Part shown: piece by piece, positions 26,269 through 36,535 of the stretch
Position numbering within the stretch: position 1 is the first letter of the stretch
Layout: every line of letters begins with the position of its first letter
DNA from: Nocardioidaceae bacterium SCSIO 66511
GTDB lineage: Bacteria > Actinomycetota > Actinomycetes > Propionibacteriales > Nocardioidaceae
NCBI GenBank assembly: GCA_023100825.1
Contig: CP095846.1
Span: 2,108,001 to 2,172,000, forward strand
Length of the DNA: 64,000 bases
Direction of reading: 5' to 3'
The notes under the pieces: generated by a model
Told to the model about the DNA's origin: nothing
Seen by the model: the letters and a program-made list of their open reading frames with translations, nothing else
Database searches by the model: none
Position numbers and translations under genes: made by a program

Positions 26269-27617
26269 GCAAGCCGACTCCGCTCAGTGGCTTTCCGGAG
26301 CTGCTGCCTGCCGAGCGCAACGCGGAAGCGGCGGTGATCGCCCGGCTGCAGCGTACGTTCGAGCTACACGGCTTCGCCTCGATCGAGACGCGTGCGGTCG
26401 AGCCGCTCGACCGGCTCGCCAAGGGCGGCGAGATCGACAAAGAGGTGTACGTACTCCGCAGGTTGCACGCCGAGGAGGGCACCGACTCCGGCCTGGGCAT
26501 GCACTTCGACCTGACGGTGCCGTTCGCCCGGTACGTGCTGGAGCACGCCGGCAAGCTGGACTTCCCCTTCCGGCGCTACCAGATCCAGAAGGTGTGGCGC
26601 GGGGAGCGTCCGCAAGAGGGTCGCTTCCGTGAGTTCACCCAGGCCGATATCGACGTGGTGGCGCGCGACGACCTCCCGTTCTATGCCGACGTCGAAGTCG
26701 CGACCGTGATGGCCGAGGCGTTGTCGGAGCTTCCCGTGCCGACCCTCCACCTTCAGGTCAACAACCGTCGGCTGCTCGAGGGCTTCTACCTCGGCCTCGG
26801 CATCGCTGACCCCGCTGCCGCGATGCGCGCGGTCGACAAGCTCGACAAGCTGCCCGGCGAGAAGGTCATCGAGCTCCTGACAACCGAAGCCGGCGCCACT
26901 GCCGAGCAGGCGGCCGCATGTCTGCGCCTTGCCGAGATCCGTACGCCCGATGCGTCGTTCGCCGATCGGGTACGGGCTCTCGACGTCAAACACGAGCTGC
27001 TCGACCGTGGAGTCGATGAGCTGTCGCAGGTGATGGAAGCCCTCGCCGCGCTGACGCTCGACGGCGTGACGGTGACCGCCGACCTGCGTATCGCGCGCGG
27101 CCTCGACTACTACACGGGCACGGTCTTCGAGACCCGGATGGAAGGCTACGAACGCCTCGGGTCGGTCTGCTCGGGCGGCCGCTACGACGCACTGGCGAGC
27201 GACGGCAAGACCACGTACCCGGGCGTCGGCATCTCGCTCGGCGTCACCAGGATGCTGTTGCCGCTGATCCAACACGGCGCCCTCACGGCCAGCCGGTCGG
27301 TACCGTCGGCGGTGCTGGTCGCGCTCGTCGACGAGGCGTCGCGCCCACACAGCAACGCGATCGCGCAGCGGCTGCGCGCTCGCGGCATTCCGACCGAGGT
27401 CGCAGCCGCGCCGCAGAAGTACGGCAAGCAGATCCGCTACGCGGAGCGGCGCGGCATCCCGTACATCTGGTTTCCCGCCAGCGAAAGCGACGCCGACCAG
27501 GTCAAGGACATCCGTAGCGGTGACCAGGTCGAGGCCGACGCCGATGCCTGGCGTCCGAGCGACGAAGACCTGCACCCGACCATCGTCACAACCGCATCCG
27601 AGGAGCAACCGAAGTGA
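26265..27617 (+). CDS. hisS: Histidyl-tRNA synthetase
   Basis: Class II synthetase of 450 residues. Motif 2 is seen as [22 protein letters not shown] and the His-specific motif as [13 protein letters not shown], with class II motif 3 around [12 protein letters not shown]. The C-terminal anticodon-binding domain starts near [10 protein letters not shown]. The GTG start overlaps the preceding stop, and its own end overlaps aspS, so the hydrolase, hisS and aspS form one operon. Confidence 0.95.
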   Translation: MSKPTPLSGFPELLPAERNAEAAVIARLQRTFELHGFASIETRAVEPLDRLAKGGEIDKEVYVLRRLHAEEGTDSGLGMHFDLTVPFARYVLEHAGKLDFPFRRYQIQKVWRGERPQEGRFREFTQADIDVVARDDLPFYADVEVATVMAEALSELPVPTLHLQVNNRRLLEGFYLGLGIADPAAAMRAVDKLDKLPGEKVIELLTTEAGATAEQAAACLRLAEIRTPDASFADRVRALDVKHELLDRGVDELSQVMEALAALTLDGVTVTADLRIARGLDYYTGTVFETRMEGYERLGSVCSGGRYDALASDGKTTYPGVGISLGVTRMLLPLIQHGALTASRSVPSAVLVALVDEASRPHSNAIAQRLRARGIPTEVAAAPQKYGKQIRYAERRGIPYIWFPASESDADQVKDIRSGDQVEADADAWRPSDEDLHPTIVTTASEEQPK

Positions 27618-29365
27618 TCCGTACCCATGACGCCGGAAGCCTGCGTACGAGCGACGTCGGGGGCCAGGTCACGCTCGCGGGCTGGGTCGCCCGGCGCCGC
27701 GACCACGGCGGGGTCGCGTTCATCGATCTGCGCGACGGCAGCGGCGTCGCGCAGGTGGTGATCCGCGAAGAAGAGGACGCTCATCCGTTGCGCAGCGAGT
27801 TCTGCCTCAAGGTCACCGGGCAGGTCGAGCAGCGGCCCGAGGGCAACGAGAATCCCTCCCTGCCGAGCGGCCAGATCGAAGTGATTGCCGACGAGGTCGT
27901 CGTGCTGAGCGAGGCGGCACCGCTGCCGTTCCCGGTCGAGGAGCACCATTCGACCGGCGTGAACGAAGAGGTACGCCTGCGCTATCGCTACCTCGATCTT
28001 CGCCGCGAAGACATGGCGCGCAACCTGCGGCTGCGCGCCGACGTCACCCGGATCATCCGCGAGGTGATGGCCACGAACGACTTCCACGACGTCGAGACGC
28101 CGTACCTCACCCGGTCGACACCCGAGGGTGCCCGCGACTTCCTGGTTCCCGTACGCCTGCAGCCCGGCAGCTGGTACGCGCTGCCGCAGTCGCCGCAGCT
28201 GTTCAAGCAGCTGCTGATGGTGGCCGGCATGGAGCGCTACTACCAGATCGCGCGCTGTTTCCGAGACGAGGACTTCCGTGCCGACCGGCAGCCGGAGTTC
28301 ACCCAGCTCGACGTCGAGATGAGCTTCGTCGAGCCAGACGACGTGCTCGGGCTGACCGAGGAGCTCCTCGTACGCCTGTGGCGCGAGGTCGTCGGCTACG
28401 AGATCTCGACCCCGATCCCGCGCATGACCTACGCGGAGGCGATGCGTCGGTTCGGCATCGACCGGCCCGATCTGCGGTTCGGCTGTGAGCTGGTCGATTT
28501 CACCGAGTACTTCAAGGACACACCGTTTCGCGTGTTCTCACCGAAGGGCGAGCGCTGGCACGTCGGTGCGGTGGTCATGCCCGGTGGTGCGTCGCAGCCC
28601 AGGCGCCAGCTCGATGCCTGGCAGGACTGGGCGAAGGCCCATGGCGCCAAGGGTCTCGCGTACGTACTCGTCGGCGAAGACGGCACGCTCGGCGGTCCGG
28701 TTGCCAAGAACCTCTCCGACGCAGAGCGTGAGGGGCTCGTCGCGCATGCGGGGGCCAACCCCGGCGACTGCATCTTCTTCGCCGCCGACGAGCGGAGCTC
28801 GGCGCTCAACCTGCTCGCATCCGTACGCCTCGAGGTGGGGGAGCGGTGCGGTCTGATCGACCACGAACGCTGGGAGTTCGTGTGGGTGACCGATGCGCCG
28901 ATGTTCGAGCGTACCGACGACGGTTCGTGGACCGCGATCCATCACCCGTTCACCGCGCCGACCGCAGAGTTCGCCGACGACTTCCAGGACCGACCCGACG
29001 ACGCGCTGAGCCAGGCGTACGACATCGTGCTGAACGGAAGCGAGATCGGCGGTGGGTCGATTCGTATCCACCGCTCGGAGATGCAGCAACGAGTGTTCGA
29101 CACGATCGGGCTGAGCGCCGACGAGGCGCAGAGCCAGTTCGGCTTCCTGCTCGAGGCGTTCGCGTACGGCCCGCCGCCGCATGGCGGGATCGCGCTCGGG
29201 CTCGACCGGCTCTGCGCGCTGCTCGCCGGCGCCGACTCGATCCGTGACGTGATCGCGTTCCCGAAGACTGCGTCCGGGGGAGACCCGCTCACCGGCGCCC
29301 CGAGTCCGATCACGCCCGCACAGCGCAAGGAAGCCGGTATCGACGCCAAACCTGAGGCTCGCTGA
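27614..29365 (+). CDS. aspS: Aspartyl-tRNA synthetase
   Basis: Bacterial-type class II synthetase of 583 residues. The N-terminal OB-fold anticodon-binding domain has [19 protein letters not shown]. Motif 2 is seen as [19 protein letters not shown], followed by the large GAD insertion (about 290-420). Motif 3 is [10 protein letters not shown]. It ends the hisS-aspS operon. Whether it also charges tRNA-Asn, as many bacterial enzymes do, cannot be decided by eye. No obvious terminator follows before the oligopeptide transporter promoter region (29366-29482). Confidence 0.96.
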   Translation: MIRTHDAGSLRTSDVGGQVTLAGWVARRRDHGGVAFIDLRDGSGVAQVVIREEEDAHPLRSEFCLKVTGQVEQRPEGNENPSLPSGQIEVIADEVVVLSEAAPLPFPVEEHHSTGVNEEVRLRYRYLDLRREDMARNLRLRADVTRIIREVMATNDFHDVETPYLTRSTPEGARDFLVPVRLQPGSWYALPQSPQLFKQLLMVAGMERYYQIARCFRDEDFRADRQPEFTQLDVEMSFVEPDDVLGLTEELLVRLWREVVGYEISTPIPRMTYAEAMRRFGIDRPDLRFGCELVDFTEYFKDTPFRVFSPKGERWHVGAVVMPGGASQPRRQLDAWQDWAKAHGAKGLAYVLVGEDGTLGGPVAKNLSDAEREGLVAHAGANPGDCIFFAADERSSALNLLASVRLEVGERCGLIDHERWEFVWVTDAPMFERTDDGSWTAIHHPFTAPTAEFADDFQDRPDDALSQAYDIVLNGSEIGGGSIRIHRSEMQQRVFDTIGLSADEAQSQFGFLLEAFAYGPPPHGGIALGLDRLCALLAGADSIRDVIAFPKTASGGDPLTGAPSPITPAQRKEAGIDAKPEAR

Positions 29366-29391
29366 TCGCCGTCCGATCACCGAACGTGGCC

Positions 29392-29421
29392 GAACCGTTA
29401 CCACGACGAGTCCCAAGCGTG
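29392..29421 (+). promoter_or_regulatory. Conserved 30-bp upstream motif, copy 1 (opp cluster)
   Basis: Begins GAACCGTTACCACGACGAG, 61 bp before the ATG of the first binding-protein gene. Twenty-five of 30 positions match the copy at 31363-31392. A shorter relative lies at 37621. It could be a promoter or an operator; the sequence alone does not say which. Confidence 0.5.
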
Positions 29422-29482
29422 TGCAGGTAGCCATAGCGTTCGACCCATTGGTCTCGGTGGGCACGATGGGGAGGCAGTGCGC

Positions 29483-31249
29483 ATGCACTTACGAAAGACA
29501 GCCTTGTTCGCGGCAACGGCGGCCCTGGTGGGCGTCGCGGCATGCGGCGGAGGCGACGACGACAGTAGTGGCCCCGAGGGCATCGAAGGTGCAGACGAGG
29601 CAGGCGCCGCCGGCGGCCAGATGGTCGAGGATGCCGAGGCGCCGGCGCCGGAGGTCGAAGGTGCCCAGGAGGGCGGCACAGCAACGGTGATCGCCGATGT
29701 CGCGCCGACGACACTCGATCCGACCCGCTCGTACTACACCGACTCGACGGCGATCCTGTCCGGTCTGGTGACGCGGTCACTGACGCAGTACCGCTACAAC
29801 CCCGAGACCAAGGGCCTCGAGCTGGTGCCGGATATGGCGACCGACCTCGGTACGCCCAACGAGGACTTCACCGAGTGGACCTTCGAGCTGCGTGACGGGT
29901 TGAAGTACGAGGACGGCTCGGATGTGAAGGCCGAGGACGTCGCGTACGCCGTGAAGCGGTCCTTTGCGATCGACGAGCTGCCCGATGGTCCTACGTACAA
30001 CACGCAGTTCTTCTTGGACGGCGACAAGTACAAAGGCCCGTTCAAGGACGGCAACGACTACAAGGGCGTCGAGGTCGACGGCAACAAGATCACCATCAAG
30101 ATGCGCCGTCCGTTCGGTGACATGCCGTACTACGGTTCGTTCCCGTCGTTCACTGCGATCCCGCAGAAGGCAGACAAGAACCCCGAGCAGTACGGCAACC
30201 ATCCGTTGTCGACGGGTCCGTACAAGTTCGACGACTATAAGCAGGGTCAGTACCTCAAGCTCGCGAAGAATGAGCACTGGGACCCCGCAACGGACACGAC
30301 GCGACACCAGTACGTCGACGGCTGGGACTTCCAGTGGGGCCAGGACCAAGCCGCGATGGACCAGACCATGATCGACGACCAGGGTTCGGCGCAGACGACC
30401 TTGAGCTACACCAACGTCGCGCCCGCGGTCTACGACAAGGCCAAGGAGTCCGGGCGTTTGGTCGAGGGTGTCGCCCCGTGCACCCGGATGTGGTTCCTCG
30501 ACATGACCAAGATCAAGGATCTGAAGGTGCGCCAGGCCATCGGCTGGGCGTTCCCCTACGACGGCTACTGGAAGGCCGACGGCCAGGTGCCGGGCGTGAC
30601 CAAGGTTCCGTCGACGACGATCATGGCGCCCGGTAGCGCCGGCCGGGTCGAGTACGAAGCGCCCGAGGGCCAGGACGGTAAGTCCACCGACCCGGAGAAG
30701 GCGAAGGCGCTTCTCGAGGAGGCCGGCGAGGAGGGCTTCGAGCTGAGCTGGCCGTACGCGCGCGACGACAAGCAGCAGGTCGCCGCGATGGAGGTCGTCA
30801 AGCAGGCGTTCGAGGAGGCCGGTTTCACGACCAAGCCGTACGCAACGACGACGGATGCCTTCCGTGACGTCTACTCCGATTACGACGCCCCTATCAACAT
30901 GCGTACGAGCTCGGGCTGGTGTGCGGACTGGCCGTCGGGCAGTGCCTGGTTCCCGGCGCAGTGGGACGGCGAGCTGGTCGGCGTCGCGGGCATGCCGAAC
31001 CCGGCGAACTTCGACGAGCCGGACGTCAACAAGCAGATGAACCACATCCTCGACACGATGTCTGGCGAGGAGACGGCGGAGAACCACGCCTGGGGAGACC
31101 TCGACAAGTTGATCCAGACGAAGTACTACCCGGCGGTCACTGTGGGTTACGACGGCCTCGCGCTGCTGCACGGCAGCAAGGTCGGTGGAGTGTCCATCGA
31201 CAACGTACGCGGCGAGCCGTTCTTCCCCGACATCTACGTGGAACAGTGA
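29483..31249 (+). CDS. Oligopeptide/dipeptide ABC transporter substrate-binding lipoprotein 1
   Basis: A 588-residue SBP family 5 lipoprotein. The leader LRKTALFAATAALVGVAACGG ends in a lipobox with the lipidated Cys about residue 21. An acidic linker leads to the binding domains, with TTLDPTRSYYTDS, the family pattern EWTFELRDGLKYEDGSDVKAEDVAYAVKRS, and ADWPSGSAWFP near the end. ATG 29483 is chosen over GTG 29477 because GGGGAGG lies 8 bp before it. The protein is very similar along its length to the 32533 protein, so the two look like tandem duplicates. The ligand is unknown. Confidence 0.92.
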   Translation: MHLRKTALFAATAALVGVAACGGGDDDSSGPEGIEGADEAGAAGGQMVEDAEAPAPEVEGAQEGGTATVIADVAPTTLDPTRSYYTDSTAILSGLVTRSLTQYRYNPETKGLELVPDMATDLGTPNEDFTEWTFELRDGLKYEDGSDVKAEDVAYAVKRSFAIDELPDGPTYNTQFFLDGDKYKGPFKDGNDYKGVEVDGNKITIKMRRPFGDMPYYGSFPSFTAIPQKADKNPEQYGNHPLSTGPYKFDDYKQGQYLKLAKNEHWDPATDTTRHQYVDGWDFQWGQDQAAMDQTMIDDQGSAQTTLSYTNVAPAVYDKAKESGRLVEGVAPCTRMWFLDMTKIKDLKVRQAIGWAFPYDGYWKADGQVPGVTKVPSTTIMAPGSAGRVEYEAPEGQDGKSTDPEKAKALLEEAGEEGFELSWPYARDDKQQVAAMEVVKQAFEEAGFTTKPYATTTDAFRDVYSDYDAPINMRTSSGWCADWPSGSAWFPAQWDGELVGVAGMPNPANFDEPDVNKQMNHILDTMSGEETAENHAWGDLDKLIQTKYYPAVTVGYDGLALLHGSKVGGVSIDNVRGEPFFPDIYVEQ

Positions 31250-31282
31250 CCGGCGACCAGCAATTCGTACGGCGGTGAGCGA

Positions 31283-31324
31283 CCGGCCGTGGGATGCCCG
31301 ACGAGTTCGGGTGCCCACGGCCGG
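31283..31324 (+). terminator. Hairpin after binding-protein gene 1
   Basis: The outer stem CCGGCCGTGGG (31283-31293) pairs perfectly with 31314-31324. An inner five-pair stem (31297-31301 with 31307-31311) caps it. There is no T-run. It is likely a transcript-end stabiliser or partial terminator between the lipoprotein gene and the oppC gene. Confidence 0.65.
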
Positions 31325-31362
31325 ACGTCTTCCGGCCGGTTACGGTCGGCGCAAGCGTAGCC

Positions 31363-31392
31363 AAACCGTTACCGCGACGAGTCTCAAAGGTG
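31363..31392 (+). promoter_or_regulatory. Conserved 30-bp upstream motif, copy 2 (before oppC)
   Basis: Begins AAACCGTTACCGCGACGAG and lies 64 bp before the GTG of the oppC gene. It matches copy 1 at 25 of 30 positions and sits at nearly the same distance from the start codon. Confidence 0.5.
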
Positions 31393-31456
31393 CGCCCCTG
31401 TCGTCTATCGTCTCCGACGGTGCGTAATAGAGGTGCGGCCAGAAAGGTGACCCCCT

Positions 31457-32479
31457 GTGGCAATCTCACCCCTGGGGATCGACGACTCCGCTGACCAGGC
31501 GGACGCCGATCCCGAGAAGGCACTCGCCGGTGAGGCGATTGCCGGTCGATCGCCGATGCAGCTTGCGATGGAGCAGCTGCGCAACGACAAGGTCGCGATG
31601 ACCTGTCTCGGCATCGTCGCGTTCTTCTATCTCGTGGCGATCTTCGCTCCATGGCTCTGTGACCTGTTCGGCGTTCAAGTCGACCCGGAGACCACTGCGG
31701 ATCTGACCGAGCTGACCGAGTACGACGGCTATCCCGCGGTCGGGCCGCCACGGCATCCGTTCACCTGGGACCACCCGCTCGGCCTGTCCGCGAACGGCAC
31801 TGCCACCGACAACCTCGCCTCCTGGATCTACGGTTGCCGTACGTCTGTCCTGGTCGCGACCATCTCCGCGGCGGCCGCGACGCTGATCGGCATCGTGATG
31901 GGGCTGCTCGCCGGCTTCGCCCGCGGCGCCTCGGCGACGGTGCTGAACTGGATCATTGATTTCTTCCTATCGCTGCCGTTCATCCTGGTCGCACTGGCGA
32001 CGGCGCCGATCATCATCATGCGGTTCGCCGATCAGCCCGGACTCCTCGACGCAGCCAGCCTGATCGCACTCATCCTGATTCTGTCGATCTTCGGCTGGAT
32101 GACGCTGGCCCGGTTGATCCGCGGCGAGGTGCTGTCGTTGCGCGAGCGTGAGTTCATCCAGGCCGCGCGGGTGATCGGCGTGCCGACCCGCACCATCCTG
32201 CGCCGCGAGCTGCTGCCGAACCTGGTGGCACCGATCGTCGTGTACTTCTCGCTGATGCTTCCGGCGTTCGTCGCCGCCGAGGCAGGTCTCGCATACCTCG
32301 GTATCGGCGTTGTGGGCACGCCGTCGTGGGGCCAGACGATCAACGAGGCGGCCGGTTACTACGACTCGTACTGGCTTTACCTGTGGGCGCCGATCATCGG
32401 CATCCTCGTTCTCGTCGTGGCGCTGAACCTGCTCGGTGACGCGGTCCGCGACGCATTCGACCCCAAGACTCGTCGGTGA
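31457..32479 (+). CDS. oppC: Oligopeptide ABC transporter permease, OppC/DppC type (first)
   Basis: A 340-residue inner-membrane permease. A cytoplasmic N-terminal tail of about 45 residues precedes TM1 (about 48-68), and an extracytoplasmic loop leads to five more TMs. The EAA loop that contacts the ATPases is seen as REREFIQAARVIGVPTRTILRRELLPN. The C-terminus ends in DAVRDAFDPKTRR, typical of the OppC/DppC group. Unusually it precedes the binding protein and OppB instead of following OppB. It has its own copy of the conserved upstream motif, so it may start a separate transcript. Confidence 0.92.
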   Translation: MAISPLGIDDSADQADADPEKALAGEAIAGRSPMQLAMEQLRNDKVAMTCLGIVAFFYLVAIFAPWLCDLFGVQVDPETTADLTELTEYDGYPAVGPPRHPFTWDHPLGLSANGTATDNLASWIYGCRTSVLVATISAAAATLIGIVMGLLAGFARGASATVLNWIIDFFLSLPFILVALATAPIIIMRFADQPGLLDAASLIALILILSIFGWMTLARLIRGEVLSLREREFIQAARVIGVPTRTILRRELLPNLVAPIVVYFSLMLPAFVAAEAGLAYLGIGVVGTPSWGQTINEAAGYYDSYWLYLWAPIIGILVLVVALNLLGDAVRDAFDPKTRR

Positions 32480-32532
32480 CAGGGATCGCCGAGAGATAGA
32501 GCATCGACCCAGGAAAGGTGGGAGGAGTTTCG

Positions 32533-34290
32533 ATGCGTTTGAAGAAGACAGCACTGGCTCTGGCTTGTGTGTCGTTGGTGGGTGTCGCGGCCTGTGGAGG
32601 CGGCGACGACGACTCGAGCAGCGGTCCGGGCACACTGGAGGGATCCGACGAGGCCGGCGCCGCCGGCGGCGAGATCATCAAGGACGCGCCGGCGCCGGCG
32701 CCCGAGGTGGAAGGCGCCCAAGAGGGCGGCACCATCACGTCGATCGCCGACGTCGCACCGACGACACTCGATCCGACGCGTGCGTACTACACCGACTCGA
32801 CGGCGATTCTGTCCGAGCTCGTGACGCGTTCGCTGACGCAGTACCGCTACAACCCCGAGAACAAGCAGATGGAGCTCGTCCCCGATATGGCGACCGACAC
32901 CGGTACGCCCAACGAGGACTTCACGGAGTGGACGTTCGAGCTGCGTGACGGGTTGAAGTACGAGGACGGCTCGGACGTGAAAGCCGAGGACGTCGCGTAC
33001 GCGGTGAAGCGGTCGTTCGCGATCGACGAGTTGCCCGACGGCCCGACGTACAACACGCAGTTCTTCTTGGACGGTGACAAGTACAAGGGTCCGTTCAAGG
33101 ACGGCGACGACTACAAGGGCGTCGAGGTCAACGGCAACAAGATCACGCTGAAGATGTCCAAGCCGTTCGGCGACCTGCCGTACTACGTCTCCTTCCCGCA
33201 GTTCACTGCGATCCCGCAGAAGGCCGACAAGAACCCCGAGCAGTACGGCAACCATCCGCTGTCGACGGGTCCGTACAAGTTCGAGGACTACAAGCAGGGT
33301 CAGTATCTCAAGCTCTCGAAGAACGAGCACTGGGATCCGGAGACCGACAACACCCGGCACCAGTACGCCGACGCGTGGGACTTCCAGTGGGGCCAGGACC
33401 AGGCCGCGATGGACCAGACCATGCTCGACGACCAGGGTTCGGCGCAGACGACGTTCAGCTACACCAACGTCGCGCCAGGCGTCTACCAGCAGGCGAAGGA
33501 CTCCGGCCGACTGGCCGAGGGCACGTCGCCGTGTACCTACATGTGGTACATCGACATGACCAAGATCAAGGATCTCAAGATCCGCCAGGCGCTCTCCTGG
33601 GCGTTCCCGTACGACGGCTTCTGGAAGGCCGACGGCAAGGTCCCGGGCGTGACGATGCGTGAGGCGACCAGCCTGCTGCCCCCGGGCACGGCGGGTCGCG
33701 CGGAGTTCGAGAGCCCCGAGGGCCAGGACGGTTACACCACCGATCCGGAGAAGGCGCAGGCCCTGCTCAAGGAGGCCGGCGCTGAAGGTTACGAGATCAA
33801 GTTCCCGTACGAGCGCGACGACAAGCAGAAGGTCGCCGGTATGGAGGTCATCAAGAAGGCGCTCGAGGAGGCCGGCTTCAAGGTGACGCCGATCGCCACC
33901 ACGACCGATGCCATCCGTGACGTGCTGTCGGACTACGACAACGGCGCGAACGTCCAGTACCAGGGCTGGTGCTCGGATTGGCCGTCGGGCAGCTCGTGGT
34001 TCCCGGCACAGTGGGACGGCCGCCTGGTCGGCGTCAACGGACGCCCGAACGTCGCCAACTTCAAGGTGCCCGAGATGGACAAGCTCCAGGACGAGATCCT
34101 GAAGATGGGTCCGGAAGAGGCCGCCGAGGAGTGGGGCAAGTTCGACGAGAAGATGCAGACGGAGTACCAGCCCGCCATCCCGATCGGATACTCCGGTGTC
34201 GCGATCCTGCGTGGCAGCAAGCTCGGTGGCATGGCCATCGACAATGTGCGCGGCAACCCGTACTTCTCGAACCTCTACGTGAAGCAGTGA
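32533..34290 (+). CDS. Oligopeptide/dipeptide ABC transporter substrate-binding lipoprotein 2
   Basis: A 585-residue SBP family 5 lipoprotein with leader LKKTALALACVSLVGVAACGG and a lipobox. It shares long identical stretches with lipoprotein 1 (29483), for example DVKAEDVAYAVKRSFAIDEL and the KADKNPEQYGNHPLSTGPYK region, pointing to a gene duplication. Differences concentrate in the C-terminal lobe, so ligand preference may have diverged. A strong ribosome-binding site (GGGAGGAG) precedes the ATG. It is followed by an 18-bp perfect hairpin before oppB. Confidence 0.92.
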   Translation: MRLKKTALALACVSLVGVAACGGGDDDSSSGPGTLEGSDEAGAAGGEIIKDAPAPAPEVEGAQEGGTITSIADVAPTTLDPTRAYYTDSTAILSELVTRSLTQYRYNPENKQMELVPDMATDTGTPNEDFTEWTFELRDGLKYEDGSDVKAEDVAYAVKRSFAIDELPDGPTYNTQFFLDGDKYKGPFKDGDDYKGVEVNGNKITLKMSKPFGDLPYYVSFPQFTAIPQKADKNPEQYGNHPLSTGPYKFEDYKQGQYLKLSKNEHWDPETDNTRHQYADAWDFQWGQDQAAMDQTMLDDQGSAQTTFSYTNVAPGVYQQAKDSGRLAEGTSPCTYMWYIDMTKIKDLKIRQALSWAFPYDGFWKADGKVPGVTMREATSLLPPGTAGRAEFESPEGQDGYTTDPEKAQALLKEAGAEGYEIKFPYERDDKQKVAGMEVIKKALEEAGFKVTPIATTTDAIRDVLSDYDNGANVQYQGWCSDWPSGSSWFPAQWDGRLVGVNGRPNVANFKVPEMDKLQDEILKMGPEEAAEEWGKFDEKMQTEYQPAIPIGYSGVAILRGSKLGGMAIDNVRGNPYFSNLYVKQ

Positions 34291-34305
34291 CGTAGGTCGT
34301 ACGCT

Positions 34306-34346
34306 GACCGTCGTCGGGGGCGGCGACCCCGCCCCCGACGACGGTC
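34306..34346 (+). terminator. Strong hairpin after binding-protein gene 2
   Basis: A perfect 18-bp GC-rich stem (34306-34323 with 34329-34346) has a five-base loop and no T-run. It lies inside the putative operon between the lipoprotein gene and oppB, where it could protect the upstream message or reduce read-through into the permease gene. Confidence 0.75.
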
Positions 34347-34385
34347 GACCTTCCGTGCTTCGCATGGTCGTCCAAGGAGTCTGCT

Positions 34386-35378
34386 TTGTTCGGATACATC
34401 GTTCGACGCGTGATCGCCGGCTTGCTGGTGCTGCTGGTGATCTCGTTCGGCGTCTACCTCTTCTTCTTCTACGGGCCGACGGATCCGGCCCTGGCCTACT
34501 GTCCGAAGGGCAGTTGTACGGGTGACGATCTCGCCCGCATTCGCGACAACTTCGGCCTCGACGAACCCGTGCTGCAGCAGTACGGCGAGTACCTCAAGGG
34601 CATCTTCGTCGGCCGCGACATCGCCAACGGCGCGAACGTCATTCACTGCCCGGCGCCATGCCTGGGGCAGTCGTTCAAGTACAGCGTCCTGGTGACCCCG
34701 TTCCTGTGGGACCTCTTCCCGGCCACCCTGTCGATCGCGGTCGGCTCGGCCGTCGTGTTCCTGGTGGTCGGCGTGACGATCGGCATCATCTCCGCTCGTA
34801 AGCGCGGCACCGCCCTTGACCGCGGCCTCGTCGGCACGGCGATGCTGGTGACCGCGATGCCGTACTACCTGGTCGCGCTGCTCGCGTTCCTCTACCTCTT
34901 CAGCCAGTGGGGACTTTTCCCCGAGCCCGGCTACTATCCGCTCACCGAGGACGGCCCGGTCGCCTGGTTCAAGGGCCTCTTGCTGCCCTGGCTCGCGCTC
35001 GGCCTCTTCACCTCGACCGCGTACGCGCGCTACTCGCGCGGGTCGATGATCGAGGCGCTGGGGGAGGACTACGTCCGTACCGCGCGAGCGAAGGGCCTCC
35101 GCGACCGCACCGTCGCACTCAAGCATGGCTTGCGTGCGGCCGTCGTACCCGTCGTCACGATCTTCGGCCTCGACTTCGCCGCGATTCTCGCGGGTACGAT
35201 CTTCACCGAGAAGATCTTCCGCGTCCGCGGCATCGGGCTGCAGGCGCTCGAGTCGATCACCAACAAGGATCTCCCGATCGTGTCGGCGACGGTGCTGTTC
35301 GCCGCCGCGTGCGTCGTGGTGATGAACATCCTGGTCGACCTCGCCTACGCCGTGCTCGACCCGAGGGTGCGACTATGA
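34386..35378 (+). CDS. oppB: Oligopeptide ABC transporter permease, OppB/DppB type (first)
   Basis: A 330-residue permease that starts with TTG (MFGYIVRRVIAGLLVLLVIS), with AAGGAG 7 bp upstream. Six TMs are predicted. The long extracytoplasmic loop after TM1 contains two cysteine pairs (CPKGSC and CPAPC) that could be disulphide-bonded. The EAA loop is EDYVRTARAKGLRDRTVALKHG. Its stop overlaps oppD (ATGA). It pairs with the OppC at 31457. Confidence 0.93.
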   Translation: MFGYIVRRVIAGLLVLLVISFGVYLFFFYGPTDPALAYCPKGSCTGDDLARIRDNFGLDEPVLQQYGEYLKGIFVGRDIANGANVIHCPAPCLGQSFKYSVLVTPFLWDLFPATLSIAVGSAVVFLVVGVTIGIISARKRGTALDRGLVGTAMLVTAMPYYLVALLAFLYLFSQWGLFPEPGYYPLTEDGPVAWFKGLLLPWLALGLFTSTAYARYSRGSMIEALGEDYVRTARAKGLRDRTVALKHGLRAAVVPVVTIFGLDFAAILAGTIFTEKIFRVRGIGLQALESITNKDLPIVSATVLFAAACVVVMNILVDLAYAVLDPRVRL

Positions 35379-36535
35379 CAAGTGAGATGACCGATTCGAC
35401 GAGGGATTCCGCGTTGACCGACCCAACGGCAGTAGAGCCCGCTCACGCCGCCGACAACCCGTACCTGGTGGTCGAGGACCTGAGCGTGAGCTTTCCGACC
35501 CGCGACGGCCTGGTGAAGGCGGTCTCCGGTCTGAGCTACTCCGTCGAGCTGGGTAAGACCCTCGGCATCGTCGGGGAGAGCGGCTCGGGCAAGAGCGTCT
35601 CGTCGATGGCCGTGATGGGTCTGCACGATCTGAAGCGCACCAACCTGAGCGGTTCTATCCGGCTCGACGAGACCGAGCTCATCGGGTTGCCCGACTCGCG
35701 TATGCGTCAGCTGCGCGGTAACGCGGCGGCGATGATCTTCCAGGATCCGCTGACGTCGCTGCACCCGTTCTTCACGATCGGTGCGCAGATCGTCGAGGCG
35801 TACCGCACGCATCACCCTGGCGTCGGCAAACGCAAGGCGAAGGCCAAGGCGATCGAGATGCTCGAACGCGTCGGCATCCCGCAGCCGAACCGTCGCATCG
35901 ACGACTACCCGCATCAGTTCTCCGGCGGTATGCGCCAGCGGGCGATGATCGCGATGTCGCTGGTCAACGACCCGAAGCTGTTGATCGCCGACGAGCCGAC
36001 CACGGCGCTCGACGTGACGGTGCAGGCGCAGATCCTCGACCTGCTGCAGGAGCTGCAGCGCGACTTCGGATCGGCGATCATCATGATCACCCACGACCTC
36101 GGCGTCATCGCCGAGATGGCCGACGACGTGCTGGTGATGTACGGCGGCCGCTGCGTCGAGTACGGCTCGGGCCGCGACATCATGACGCATCCGGAGATGC
36201 CCTACACCTGGGGTCTGCTGAACAGCGTCCCCGACCTGCGCGGCGACGTCAACGAGGAGTTGAACCCGATCCCCGGGGCACCGCCGAGCCTGCTGAACCT
36301 CCCGCAGGGGTGCGCGTTCAACCCGCGCTGCGGCTACAAGCACCTCGTACCCGGAGAGGCGTGCGAGACCGAGCTGCCGACGCTCGAACCCGGCAGCCAC
36401 GGATCGGGCCACCTGAAACGCTGTCACCTGCGCGATCCTGAGAAGGTGCTCCGGGCAGAGGAGCCCGTCGTCGAGGAGATCGAGGACGCCGCGTTCGACG
36501 CACACGATGACGCCGAGGAGGGCGACGATGAGTGA
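35375..36535 (+). CDS. oppD: Oligopeptide ABC transporter ATPase, OppD type (first)
   Basis: A 386-residue ATPase. It shows Walker A GESGSGKS, signature FSGGMRQR, Walker [13 protein letters not shown] and H-loop ITHD. The C-terminal oligopeptide-transporter extension carries the cysteine cluster CAFNPRC...C...C. The start overlaps the oppB stop; open frame further upstream lies inside oppB and is not coding. The acidic C-terminal tail (about 30 residues) is unusual in length. It overlaps oppF by 8 bp and forms the ATPase heterodimer with it. Confidence 0.94.
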   Translation: MTSEMTDSTRDSALTDPTAVEPAHAADNPYLVVEDLSVSFPTRDGLVKAVSGLSYSVELGKTLGIVGESGSGKSVSSMAVMGLHDLKRTNLSGSIRLDETELIGLPDSRMRQLRGNAAAMIFQDPLTSLHPFFTIGAQIVEAYRTHHPGVGKRKAKAKAIEMLERVGIPQPNRRIDDYPHQFSGGMRQRAMIAMSLVNDPKLLIADEPTTALDVTVQAQILDLLQELQRDFGSAIIMITHDLGVIAEMADDVLVMYGGRCVEYGSGRDIMTHPEMPYTWGLLNSVPDLRGDVNEELNPIPGAPPSLLNLPQGCAFNPRCGYKHLVPGEACETELPTLEPGSHGSGHLKRCHLRDPEKVLRAEEPVVEEIEDAAFDAHDDAEEGDDE